Positions 1 through 5,487 of a DNA stretch of 6,249 nt are shown piece after piece (within the stretch, counting starts at the first letter, position 1; every line of letters begins with the position of its first letter). Source of the stretch: Comamonadaceae bacterium (GTDB taxonomy: Bacteria > Pseudomonadota > Gammaproteobacteria > Burkholderiales > Burkholderiaceae_C); contig CANFZJ010000193.1 in NCBI GenBank assembly GCA_947451445.1, positions 1-6,249 of the forward strand. The letters are read 5' to 3'. The translations under genes and the position numbers were made by a program. The notes under the pieces are model-generated. The model worked only from the letters and a program-made list of their open reading frames with translations. It ran no database searches and was not told the DNA's origin.

Positions 1-260
1 AGAGCGGCGCCATCTACCACCGGGACCAACCCATGGACCTGAGCCCGCGCGAACTGGCCCTGCTGCGCCCGCTGCTGGCCCAACCCGGCCAGGCCGTCAC
101 CAAAGAGCGCCTGTTCGAGCTGGTCTTTCCCGGCGCACAAGAAGTGCAGTACGAGGCCATTGAAGTCGTGGCCTACCGGCTACGCAAAAGACTCAGCACC
201 ACCGGCGTGCGACTGATGACGCTGCGCGGGCTAGGCTATTTGCTGAAAGCCGATACGTGA
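1..260 (+). CDS. OmpR-family response regulator, C-terminal DNA-binding part (TctD-like; 5' end outside window)
   Basis: The reading frame is open from base 3 to the TGA at 258-260, giving about 85 residues of the C-terminal effector domain. The receiver domain, with its phosphoacceptor aspartate, lies upstream of the window. What is visible is an OmpR/PhoB winged helix: the SPRELALL segment that opens the domain, a VTKERLFELVF helix, the recognition-helix region EAIEVVAYRLRKRL, and the wing motif LRGLGYLL that ends nearly all members. It should bind promoter DNA when phosphorylated by the kinase encoded next. Its TGA overlaps the kinase GTG start (GTGA), the usual arrangement for a cognate pair. 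The ATG at 33 lies inside the domain and is not the real start. Assignment to the TctD branch rests on the partner kinase; the target genes cannot be read from the sequence. Confidence 0.93.
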   Translation, partial: SGAIYHRDQPMDLSPRELALLRPLLAQPGQAVTKERLFELVFPGAQEVQYEAIEVVAYRLRKRLSTTGVRLMTLRGLGYLLKADT

Positions 261-1666
261 GCAGAACCCGCTCGCTGCGCCGCACCCTGCTGCTGGGCAT
301 CTTGCTGCCCGTCATCGCCGTGCTGGCCTTCAGCAGCGTCAAGCAGTACCGGAATGCACTGGAAGCCGTCAACATCGCCTACGACCGCACCCTGTTGGCG
401 TCGGCCAAGTCCATCGGCGAAGACCTGGAGGTAGACGGCTTTGATGCGCACGCCGTGCTGCGCTCGCCCGTACCCTACTCCGCGCTGGAGGCCTTTGAGG
501 CCGACAACAAAAGCAATATCTACTACCGCGTCTCCAGTCTGGACGGCGAAATGGTCTCCGGCTACGCCCAGCTGCGCTTCTGGCACGGCAGCATCCCCAG
601 CCGCCCCGTGTACTCGGCGCTGGTCGATTTTTACGACGACCAGGTGGGCAACGAGCCCGTGCGGGTCGCCGTGCTGCTGCAGCCGGTGGCCGGCAAAAAT
701 GGCCGCACCATGGCCGTCGTGCAGGTAGCCGAAACCCTGGAACTGCGCCACACCCTGGCGCGCCAGATCCTGCTGGACACCCTGTGGCACCAGGCCCTGC
801 TGATCGTGGTGATTGCGCTGGTAGTGCTGGTGGTGGTGCAGCGCGCCACCCACCCGGTGCGCCGCCTGAGCCAGCAGCTGCAAACCCGGTCTGAGGACGA
901 CCTGACCCCCCTGGCCGCCCCCGACGCCCCGCGCGAACTGCGCCCCCTGGTAGACGCCACCAACTACCAAATGGCCCGCCTGCAGCACCTGCTGGACCAC
1001 CAAAAACGCTTTGTGCGCGACGCATCGCACCAGCTGCGCACCCCGCTGGCGGTGCTGAAAACCCAGGTCCAGTCCGCCCTGCGCAACGACGTAGAGCCGC
1101 GCCAGGCCCTGCAAGAAATCAACGCCACGGTAGACCGCGCCACCGCCCTGGCCAACCAGATGCTGGCCCTGGCCAAGGTAGAACAGCTGCGCCACCAAGA
1201 CAACCCAGCGCCCACCGACTGGGCCGAAGTGCTGCGCGCCGTGGCGCTCGACCTGTCGCCCCTGCTGGCCGACAAAGACATCGACTTTGCCATCCACACC
1301 CAGCCCACCCCGGTGCGCGCCCACGACTGGATGCTGCGCGAACTGGCGCGCAACCTGCTGCACAACGCCATCAAACACACGCCCCCCGGCGGCACGCTGG
1401 AGGTAGCGCTGGTGGCCCAGGACGGCAGCGCCAACCTGCACATCGCCGACAGCGGCCCCGGCATCAGCACGGAGCTGGCCAAACGCCTGTACCAGCCGTT
1501 TTCTGCCGGCGACCTGCGGCACGGCTCCGGCATGGGCCTGGCCATCTGCCATGAAATCGTGCTGGCCCTGGGCGGCCAGATCACACTCAGCAACCGCACC
1601 GTGCAAGGCCAGCACGCCGGGCTGGACGCTTGCGTCAGCCTGCCTTTGGATCAAAATCCCGGCTAA
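257..1666 (+). CDS. TctE-like sensor histidine kinase
   Basis: 469-residue inner-membrane histidine kinase. Order of parts: basic N-terminus and first membrane helix (about residues 11-27), a periplasmic sensor region of about 150 residues resembling the two-component sensor N-terminal domain of TctE-type kinases, a second membrane helix (about 178-195), a HAMP-like linker (196-245), the H-box RDASHQLRTPLAVL with phosphoacceptor His258, and an ATPase domain. The ATPase domain has the N-box (ELARNLLHNAIKH, Asn366 and Asn370), the G1 box DSGPG (398-402) and the G2 box GSGMGL (423-428). All catalytic elements are present, so it should be active. Starting at GTG 257 gives an overlap with the regulator stop and a normal N-terminus; a good independent Shine-Dalgarno is not obvious, which fits coupling. 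Known TctE relatives sense tricarboxylates, often with a Bug binding protein; the ligand here is unknown. Confidence 0.94.
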   Translation: MSRTRSLRRTLLLGILLPVIAVLAFSSVKQYRNALEAVNIAYDRTLLASAKSIGEDLEVDGFDAHAVLRSPVPYSALEAFEADNKSNIYYRVSSLDGEMVSGYAQLRFWHGSIPSRPVYSALVDFYDDQVGNEPVRVAVLLQPVAGKNGRTMAVVQVAETLELRHTLARQILLDTLWHQALLIVVIALVVLVVVQRATHPVRRLSQQLQTRSEDDLTPLAAPDAPRELRPLVDATNYQMARLQHLLDHQKRFVRDASHQLRTPLAVLKTQVQSALRNDVEPRQALQEINATVDRATALANQMLALAKVEQLRHQDNPAPTDWAEVLRAVALDLSPLLADKDIDFAIHTQPTPVRAHDWMLRELARNLLHNAIKHTPPGGTLEVALVAQDGSANLHIADSGPGISTELAKRLYQPFSAGDLRHGSGMGLAICHEIVLALGGQITLSNRTVQGQHAGLDACVSLPLDQNPG

Positions 1667-2079
1667 TGGAAAAAATACGCATTGATAAATGGCTCTGGGC
1701 GGCCCGCTTCTACAAAACCCGCAGCCTGGCTACCGACGAAGTCAACAAAGGCCGGGTACAGATCGCCGGGCAAGACGTCAAGCCCGCCCGCGAAGTCAAA
1801 CCCGGCGACCACCTCACCCTGCGCCAGGGCCCGGTGGTCCGCGTGGTCGTCGTCGTCGGCATCAGCGGTACGCGGGGCCCGGCCCCGGTCGCCCAGGCCC
1901 TGTACGCCGAAACCGAAGCCAGCCTGCAAGCCCGCACCCAAGCCGCCGAACAACGCCGCCTGGCCCCCGAACCCGCCCACAGCCTGGACCACGGCCGCCC
2001 CACCAAACGCCAGCGGCGGGATCTGGACCAGGTGGGCCAAGGTTGGGGGGATCGGTGGAGTGCGTCGGTGGATGATTAG
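1666..2079 (+). CDS. hslR: Hsp15-like S4-domain RNA-binding protein
   Basis: 137 residues. The start is the ATG at 1666, because the protein then begins MEKIRIDKWLWAARFYKTRS, the typical opening of Hsp15. The frame is open further upstream only inside the kinase gene. The S4 RNA-binding fold covers roughly residues 3-65 (RIDKWLWAARFYKTR, the VNKGRVQIAG turn, VKPGDHLTLRQG). The C-terminal tail is charged and keeps the RPTKRQRRDLDQ block seen in the family. In E. coli, Hsp15 binds free 50S subunits that carry a stalled peptidyl-tRNA and helps recycle them; the same role is inferred here. The ATG overlaps the kinase stop (TAATG), and no clear ribosome binding site is seen, so translation is probably coupled. 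Whether this linkage to a two-component system has meaning is unclear. Confidence 0.92.
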   Translation: MEKIRIDKWLWAARFYKTRSLATDEVNKGRVQIAGQDVKPAREVKPGDHLTLRQGPVVRVVVVVGISGTRGPAPVAQALYAETEASLQARTQAAEQRRLAPEPAHSLDHGRPTKRQRRDLDQVGQGWGDRWSASVDD

Positions 2080-2107
2080 GGGCGGGGGGCTGGCCAAGCT
2101 GGATGCT

Positions 2108-2127
2108 GGGCTGGGCTGGGCTGGGGG
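2108..2127 (+). other. Four-tract G-quadruplex motif downstream of hslR
   Basis: Four G-tracts (2108-2110, 2113-2115, 2118-2120, 2123-2127) are separated by identical two-base CT loops, which exactly meets the G3-N(1-7) quadruplex definition. The surroundings are also G-rich on this strand (runs at 2045-2050, 2079-2082 and 2084-2089). It starts 29 bases after the hslR stop, so it would lie in the 3' untranslated RNA of the upstream unit and in the + strand DNA. No hairpin with a T-tract was found after hslR. Folding and function are inferred. Confidence 0.55.
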
Positions 2128-2213
2128 ACTCGGTACGGGCTAACGTTGGCACTTGCCGCGTGTCCGTGCAGAACGAAATATTAAGTTGCAGTTTCATCGG
2201 CGCAGACATGTTT

Positions 2214-2720
2214 TTAATCAGCGCCTGCTGTTTCTAGCCAGTGTCGCCCCCTGCGAATCCATACGATAGATGCCTTTTCTAAAAACGCATCATCTATAGC
2301 AGTGAGTCCAGGCGTTGGCGATGAAACTGCGGATATGCGGCGAGAGAAACCAGTGCGACCTTCTCCAATTACTTGGATATACGTGTCATCGGGGCTTTCG
2401 GCAATGCGCGATAGAGGCTCTTGGGATCTGACTCCAAAGATCAGGATGCTGGACACGCCGTTGGCCGAGCAGAGCACGGCCCACTCTCGGGAGCCTTTCC
2501 GTGTGAAGCTGCCCGCGATTGCGTTCTCCGGCTCTTTAGCCAGGAAGCTCTGCGGAACTAAACAGCCGTTGCGAACGAGACCGCTTCTTACGTGAGATGG
2601 CAACTTTGCAAACACTGCGGGCGCCAGCCTGATGATTGTTTCGGCACGGATGCTTATTGACAATGCACCAAACCCTGACAGCGCAACCATCGCTAGCGAT
2701 CGAAAGAACCGTGGACTCAT
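2214..2720 (-). CDS. Predicted exported protein of unknown function
   Basis: 168 residues if started at the ATG at 2720. That start exposes a good signal peptide: MSPRFFRS, a hydrophobic stretch LAMVALSGFGALSIS, and a likely cleavage near SIRA|ET. The frame is open up to 3026, but the extra 102 residues look like translated non-coding DNA and would begin inside a repeat, so the long version is rejected. The mature part has a conserved-looking core: NGCLVPQ (52-58), an ENAIAGSFTRKGSREWAVLCS block (65-85), GVSSILIF (88-95), and a C-terminal IDDAFLEKASIVW...RGRHWLETAGAD. From memory this pattern matches a family of uncharacterised secreted proteins from soil Gram-negatives, but I can name no function. 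Cys53 and Cys84 could form a disulfide in the periplasm. A weak purine stretch (AGAAAG) precedes the ATG. GC content around the gene is lower than in its neighbours, suggesting later acquisition. Confidence 0.75.
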   Translation of the reverse strand: MSPRFFRSLAMVALSGFGALSISIRAETIIRLAPAVFAKLPSHVRSGLVRNGCLVPQSFLAKEPENAIAGSFTRKGSREWAVLCSANGVSSILIFGVRSQEPLSRIAESPDDTYIQVIGEGRTGFSRRISAVSSPTPGLTAIDDAFLEKASIVWIRRGRHWLETAGAD

Positions 2721-2777
2721 AACTTTCTGCAACGGAATGTAGACCGCAAAACCTGCGGAATAAAAATTTCGCTGCGG

Positions 2778-2804
2778 TATATATCGGCCATTCAAATCTC
2801 CCAA
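2778..2804 (-). promoter_or_regulatory. Weak candidate sigma-70 promoter for the exported-protein gene
   Basis: Read on the - strand, TTGGGA (2804-2799) is followed after 15 bases by TATATA (2783-2778), about 57 bases before the ATG at 2720. The spacer is short and the -35 box imperfect. Position and the local AT-richness are the main support. Confidence 0.25.
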
Positions 2805-2856
2805 AACTGGTTTACAGACTAGTTTTCCAGCCGATCCACTGGCTAAAAAACCAGTT
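2805..2856. repeat. 9-bp perfect inverted repeat upstream of the exported-protein gene
   Basis: AACTGGTTT at 2805-2813 and its exact reverse complement AAACCAGTT at 2848-2856 lie 34 bases apart. Between them CTAGTTTTCCAG (2819-2830) resembles a degenerate third half. The right-hand end of the candidate promoter touches the first arm. This could be an operator pair for a regulator acting on the exported-protein gene; that role is inference. Confidence 0.4.
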
Positions 2857-2997
2857 ATAAATTCCCCATCAAACCCGGCACCCCACTCCTCCAATCCACC
2901 CGGCTGCCAGAGCAGGTGCGGGTACAGGAACGGATTCGCCATCTTCACTATAGCCTGGGCACCGTGGAGGTTTCCCTTTGCTGGCTGCGCTCTGCAA

Positions 2998-3060
2998 ATT
3001 AACAGCCAAATACGCCTCCAGCGCATATTTCACCTGCGCAGGCAGCTATCATTTTTGCAA
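2998..3060 (-). repeat. Intergenic palindromic repeat, copy A
   Basis: Read on the - strand it has the pattern ATAGC - 5 bases - GCGCA - 9 bases - TGCGCT, followed four bases later by GC and then by ATTTGGC and a TTAAT end, and is preceded by an A-run. Core coordinates are 3020-3049 (ATAGC on the - strand at 3049-3045). Copies B and C have exactly the same internal spacing. GCCT and AGGC outside the GCGCA/TGCGC arms extend the stem with a small internal bulge. On the + strand the hairpin is followed by a T-run (TCATTTTTG), so it could stop + strand read-through toward the Bug gene. Confidence 0.75.
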
Positions 3061-3083
3061 TACCCCACCGCACCCTAGCCCCA

Positions 3084-3098
3084 GCAGCCCCGGGCTGC
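3084..3098. other. GC hairpin after the Bug-protein stop
   Basis: GCAGCCC (3084-3090) and GGGCTGC (3092-3098) are exact reverse complements around one central base, so a real hairpin would have six pairs and a three-base loop. It lies 19 bases past the Bug-protein stop on its strand. No T-tract follows in that direction, so a classical intrinsic terminator is not supported; it may stabilise the 3' end or act with Rho. Confidence 0.4.
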
Positions 3099-3116
3099 AG
3101 CCTGCCACTAAACGCC

Positions 3117-4085
3117 CTACTCCAACCGAATCCCCCGCTGCGCAATCAGCCCGCGCATCAAACCCGCCTCCACCTGCACCCGGTTGCGCAGCCCGTCTGG
3201 CGCGCTGCCTACTGCTTGCCAGCCTTGGTTGAACAGCTTGGCGCGCACGTCGGGGTCGCGGAAGATTTTGGCGATCTCCTGGCTGAGGCGGGCTTGGGCG
3301 GTTTTGGACAGGCTGGCGGGGCCGACCAGGCCGTTCCACACCTCTTGGTAAAAGTCGCGCACGCCCAGCGCGGCCAGCGACGGCACCTCGGGCACCAGCG
3401 CGCTGCGGCCACCGGCCAGGCCGATGGCCTGCAGCTTGCCCGCGCGTACCTGGGGCATGGCCAGGCCTGGCGGCAAAAAGGCCAGCTGGATCTGCCCGGC
3501 CAGCAGCGCGGTGACCACCTGGGGGTTGCCCTGGAACGGGATGTGCAGCGGGTCCACGCCCGGCAGCCTGGCCTTGAGCAGCTCCAGCCCCAGGTGGGCC
3601 AGCGTGCCGGTGCCGGGCGAGCCGTAGTTCCAGCGGTCACCGCCCTTTCGTGCCGCGTCGAAGAAGGCCGCGCCGCTGGGCAAGCTGGCCGGGGCCACCA
3701 GCACCAGCGGCGCGGTGGTCAGCAGCGACAGGTAGGCGAAGTCTGTGGCCGGATCAAAAGGCAGCTGGGGGTTGAGCATACGGGCCGAGGTGACGTTGCC
3801 GTTGATGACGACGCCCAGGGTGTGGTCGTCGCTGGCCTTGGCCACCGCGTCGGCGGCGATGTTGCCCGACGCGCCGGGTTTGTTGTCCACTATCACCGGC
3901 TGGCCCAGCACTTTGCCCAGGGCGTCGGCCAGGGTGCGGGCGGTCAGGTCGGGCGACGAGCCCCCGGCAAAGCCGACCACGATGCGCACCGGGCGGGTGG
4001 GCCAGGCAGGCTGCGCCAGGGCGGGCGCTAAAAACGGTGGGCATGCGCTGGCCAGCGCCAGCAGGGTCAGGGTACGTCGTTGCAT
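3117..4085 (-). CDS. Bug-family (TctC-like) periplasmic solute-binding protein
   Basis: 322 residues starting at the ATG at 4085, which places a signal peptide first: MQRRTLTLLALASACPPF, cleavage likely after ALA at residue 24. An in-frame upstream ATG at 4205 would add 40 residues ahead of the signal peptide and is rejected. Family marks are WPTRPVRIVVGFAGGSSPDLTAR (28-50), GQPVIVDNKPGASGNIAADAVAKA (61-84), NYGSPGTGTLAHLGLELL (153-170), HIPFQGNPQ (181-189) and the GQIQLAF...AGKLQAIGLA segment. Bug proteins are periplasmic receptors for carboxylates and other small anions; some feed TctAB transporters, and many are orphans. No tctA or tctB is present here, so this is an orphan within the window. 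GGAT about 8 bases before the ATG is a possible Shine-Dalgarno. The TctE-like kinase nearby suggests, but does not prove, a signalling partnership. The ligand is unknown. Confidence 0.95.
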   Translation of the reverse strand: MQRRTLTLLALASACPPFLAPALAQPAWPTRPVRIVVGFAGGSSPDLTARTLADALGKVLGQPVIVDNKPGASGNIAADAVAKASDDHTLGVVINGNVTSARMLNPQLPFDPATDFAYLSLLTTAPLVLVAPASLPSGAAFFDAARKGGDRWNYGSPGTGTLAHLGLELLKARLPGVDPLHIPFQGNPQVVTALLAGQIQLAFLPPGLAMPQVRAGKLQAIGLAGGRSALVPEVPSLAALGVRDFYQEVWNGLVGPASLSKTAQARLSQEIAKIFRDPDVRAKLFNQGWQAVGSAPDGLRNRVQVEAGLMRGLIAQRGIRLE

Positions 4086-4091
4086 GCGGCT

Positions 4092-4115
4092 ATCCGGGTT
4101 TTTGAAAGCCTGGAT
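4092..4115 (-). promoter_or_regulatory. Possible leader hairpin covering the Bug-gene ribosome binding site
   Basis: On the - strand ATCCAGG (4115-4109) can pair with CCCGGAT (4098-4092) at six of seven positions across a 10-base loop. The second arm contains the GGAT that would serve as Shine-Dalgarno for the ATG at 4085. The hairpin could limit initiation, but the stem is short and has a mismatch. Confidence 0.25.
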
Positions 4116-4177
4116 TCTCGCGCCTGCATACCCCCAGTGGCTGTGCCGGAACCGTGCAGGCCGACCCAGCAGGCCCG

Positions 4178-4197
4178 CGCCAGCTGCTACGCTGGCG
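4178..4197. other. Intergenic 7-bp hairpin
   Basis: CGCCAGC (4178-4184) and GCTGGCG (4191-4197) are exact reverse complements with a six-base loop, in the divergent region between the Bug gene and the oxidoreductase gene. No T-tract follows on either strand. It may be an operator or part of a 5' leader of the Bug mRNA; no function can be read. Confidence 0.35.
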
Positions 4198-4213
4198 GCA
4201 TTCACGCATCAAA

Positions 4214-4277
4214 TGCTATTACTTTTATAGCTTCTCGCGCACATTCCACCTGCGCTAACGGCTGTTTTTATATAAAT
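4214..4277 (+). repeat. Intergenic palindromic repeat, copy B
   Basis: Pattern ATAGC (4227-4231) - 5 bases - GCGCA (4237-4241) - 9 bases - TGCGCT (4251-4256) - four bases - GC, then a T/A-rich end. The spacing equals that of copies A and C. The arms pair only over GCGCA/TGCGC with weak extension, so it is a degraded hairpin. Its AT-rich tail ends only seven bases before the oxidoreductase ATG and supplies its whole upstream leader. Confidence 0.75.
4271..4276 (+). promoter_or_regulatory. Candidate -10 element directly before the oxidoreductase start
   Basis: TATAAA, eight bases before the ATG at 4285, resembles a sigma-70 -10 box. Transcription from it would begin at or within a few bases of the ATG and give a nearly leaderless mRNA. 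No good -35 box was found 16-18 bases upstream, and no Shine-Dalgarno is present before the ATG. It lies inside the tail of repeat copy B. Confidence 0.3.
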
Positions 4278-4284
4278 ATTCAAA

Positions 4285-5277
4285 ATGATCCCTTTTTCCG
4301 TACTGGACCTCGCCCCCATCGCCGCAGGCGGCAGCGCTGCCGACTCCTTTCGCAACAGCCTCAGCCTGGCCCAGCACGCTGAAAACTGGGGTTACCAGCG
4401 CTACTGGCTGGCCGAGCACCACGGCATGCCGGGCATTGCCAGTGCCGCCACTGCGGTGGTGATGGGCTATGTGGCGGCGGGCACGCAGCGCATCCGCGTG
4501 GGGGCCGGTGGGGTGATGCTGCCCAACCATTCGCCGCTGGTGATTGCCGAGCAGTTCGGCACGCTGGAGTCGCTGTTCCCCGGCCGCATCGACCTGGGCC
4601 TGGGCCGCGCGCCCGGCTCGGACCAGGCCACGGCGCGGGCGCTGCGGCGCGATCTGCAGACCGATGCCCAGCAGTTCCCGAACGATGTGGTCGAGCTGCA
4701 GCACTACTTTGCCCCGCTGGAGCCGGGCCAAACCCTGCGTGCCGTGCCGGGCGCGGGGCTGGAGGTGCCGCTGTGGATTTTGGGCAGCAGCACCTTTGGC
4801 GCACAGCTGGCCGCCGAGCTGGGTCTGCCCTACGCGTTTGCCTCGCACTTTGCGCCGGGCGACCTGGTGAACGCCATTGCCATTTACCGCGCCCGCTTCA
4901 AGCCGTCCAAGCAGCTGGCCAAGCCGTATGTGATGCTGGGTTTCAACGTGTTTGCGGCAGAGACGGATGCCGCCGGGCAGTTTTTGTTCAGCTCGCTGCA
5001 GCAGGCGTTTGTGAACCTGCGTAGCGGCCGCCCGGGCCTGTTGCAGCCGCCGGTAGACGGCTACGCCGAGCGCCTGCACCCTGGCGACCGGGCGATGGTG
5101 GACACCGCCCTGGCCTGCGCCGCTGTGGGTTCGCCCGACACGGTGCGCCGCGCCCTGCAGGCTTTTATCGAAAAAACCGGGGCCGACGAGCTGATGCTGA
5201 CATCGCAAATCTTCGACCACACAGCGCGCCTGCGCTCGTATGAAATTGCGGCGGAGCTACGGTCTGCGCTGGCGTAA
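4285..5277 (+). CDS. yhbW: Luciferase-like flavin-dependent oxidoreductase (YhbW / MsnO8 type)
   Basis: 330 residues, the usual length for this subgroup (E. coli YhbW is about 335). The fold is the bacterial luciferase-like TIM barrel that uses reduced FMN to act on an unidentified substrate in the cytoplasm. Family blocks run in order: FSVLDLAPI at the N-terminus, YQRYWLAEHHGMPGIASAAT (37-56), the GAGGVMLPNHSPLVIAEQFG block (73-92), FPGRIDLGLGRAPGSDQ (98-114), VPLWILGSS (161-169), AAELGLPYAFASHFAP (176-191) and a C-terminal QIFDHTARLRSYE. They closely match YhbW as I remember it. The ATG at 4285 is fixed by this N-terminus although no Shine-Dalgarno precedes it. The last 21 bases overlap the end of the opposite-strand DUF3820 gene. 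Physiological substrate and partner flavin reductase are not known from the sequence. Confidence 0.95.
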   Translation: MIPFSVLDLAPIAAGGSAADSFRNSLSLAQHAENWGYQRYWLAEHHGMPGIASAATAVVMGYVAAGTQRIRVGAGGVMLPNHSPLVIAEQFGTLESLFPGRIDLGLGRAPGSDQATARALRRDLQTDAQQFPNDVVELQHYFAPLEPGQTLRAVPGAGLEVPLWILGSSTFGAQLAAELGLPYAFASHFAPGDLVNAIAIYRARFKPSKQLAKPYVMLGFNVFAAETDAAGQFLFSSLQQAFVNLRSGRPGLLQPPVDGYAERLHPGDRAMVDTALACAAVGSPDTVRRALQAFIEKTGADELMLTSQIFDHTARLRSYEIAAELRSALA

Positions 5278-5487
5278 CGGCGAACGCAAGGGGGTCAATA
5301 GGTCGGACAGGCCGTTGTGGTCGATCTCGTGCATCAGCGCCAGCAGGCGGCCGATGTCGGTCTTGGGAAAGCCCTCCCGGGCAAACCAGTTCAGGTAGTT
5401 GCCGGGCAGGTCGGCAATCAGCACGCCCTGGTGTTTGCCAAACGGCATGGTCACGGTGACCAGGCGTTGCAGGCTGTCGGAGTCCAT
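5257..5487 (-). CDS. DUF3820-family small protein
   Basis: 76 residues. The core VTMPFGKHQGVLIADLP, then YLNWFAREGFPKTDIGRLLALMHEIDHNGL, is the recognisable signature of the DUF3820 family (Pfam name QSregVF_b, putative quorum-sensing-regulated virulence factor); the biochemical role is not established. The C-terminus is short and basic (RSPLRQRRP). The ATG at 5487 overlaps the yciH stop as TGATG, implying translational coupling to yciH. The 3' end overlaps the convergent oxidoreductase gene by 21 bases, so the two transcripts can pair at their tails. No signal peptide or membrane segment is seen, so it is probably cytoplasmic. Confidence 0.88.
   Translation of the reverse strand: MDSDSLQRLVTVTMPFGKHQGVLIADLPGNYLNWFAREGFPKTDIGRLLALMHEIDHNGLSDLLTPLRSPLRQRRP

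Larger units (their letters stand above)
2721..3116. other. Intergenic region of about 400 bases without a supported gene
   Basis: No convincing coding sequence was found between the exported-protein start and the Bug-protein stop. It contains the 9-bp inverted repeat, a weak candidate promoter, palindromic repeat copy A and a GC hairpin. The part nearest the exported-protein gene is AT-rich for this window: I count 23 G/C in 60 bases at 2761-2820, against 47 in 60 at 4561-4620 within the oxidoreductase gene. Confidence 0.7.

Noticed and set aside
236..1654. 472-codon open frame on the - strand opposite the histidine kinase
   Set aside because: It is rich in Gln, Gly, Val and His with no domain, as expected from the complement of GC-biased codons; the + strand kinase explains the region fully.
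1862..2209. Open frame on the - strand just after the exported-protein stop, beginning MSAPMKLQLN
   Set aside because: Most of it is antisense to hslR and proline/arginine-rich; only about 40 codons lie in intergenic DNA and match nothing I know.
2721..3026. N-terminal extension of the exported-protein gene to an upstream ATG at 3026
   Set aside because: It would begin inside repeat copy A and bury the signal peptide 102 residues into the protein; the added sequence has no domain.
3216..4031. 271-codon open frame on the + strand opposite the Bug gene
   Set aside because: Low-complexity shadow composition; the - strand carries an intact Bug protein with signal peptide.
4086..4205. Longer Bug protein starting at the ATG at 4205
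   Set aside because: Forty non-hydrophobic residues would precede a good signal peptide, which is incompatible with export.
4255..5220. 321-codon open frame on the - strand opposite the oxidoreductase
   Set aside because: Shadow composition, and its start lies inside a gene with strong homology on the + strand.
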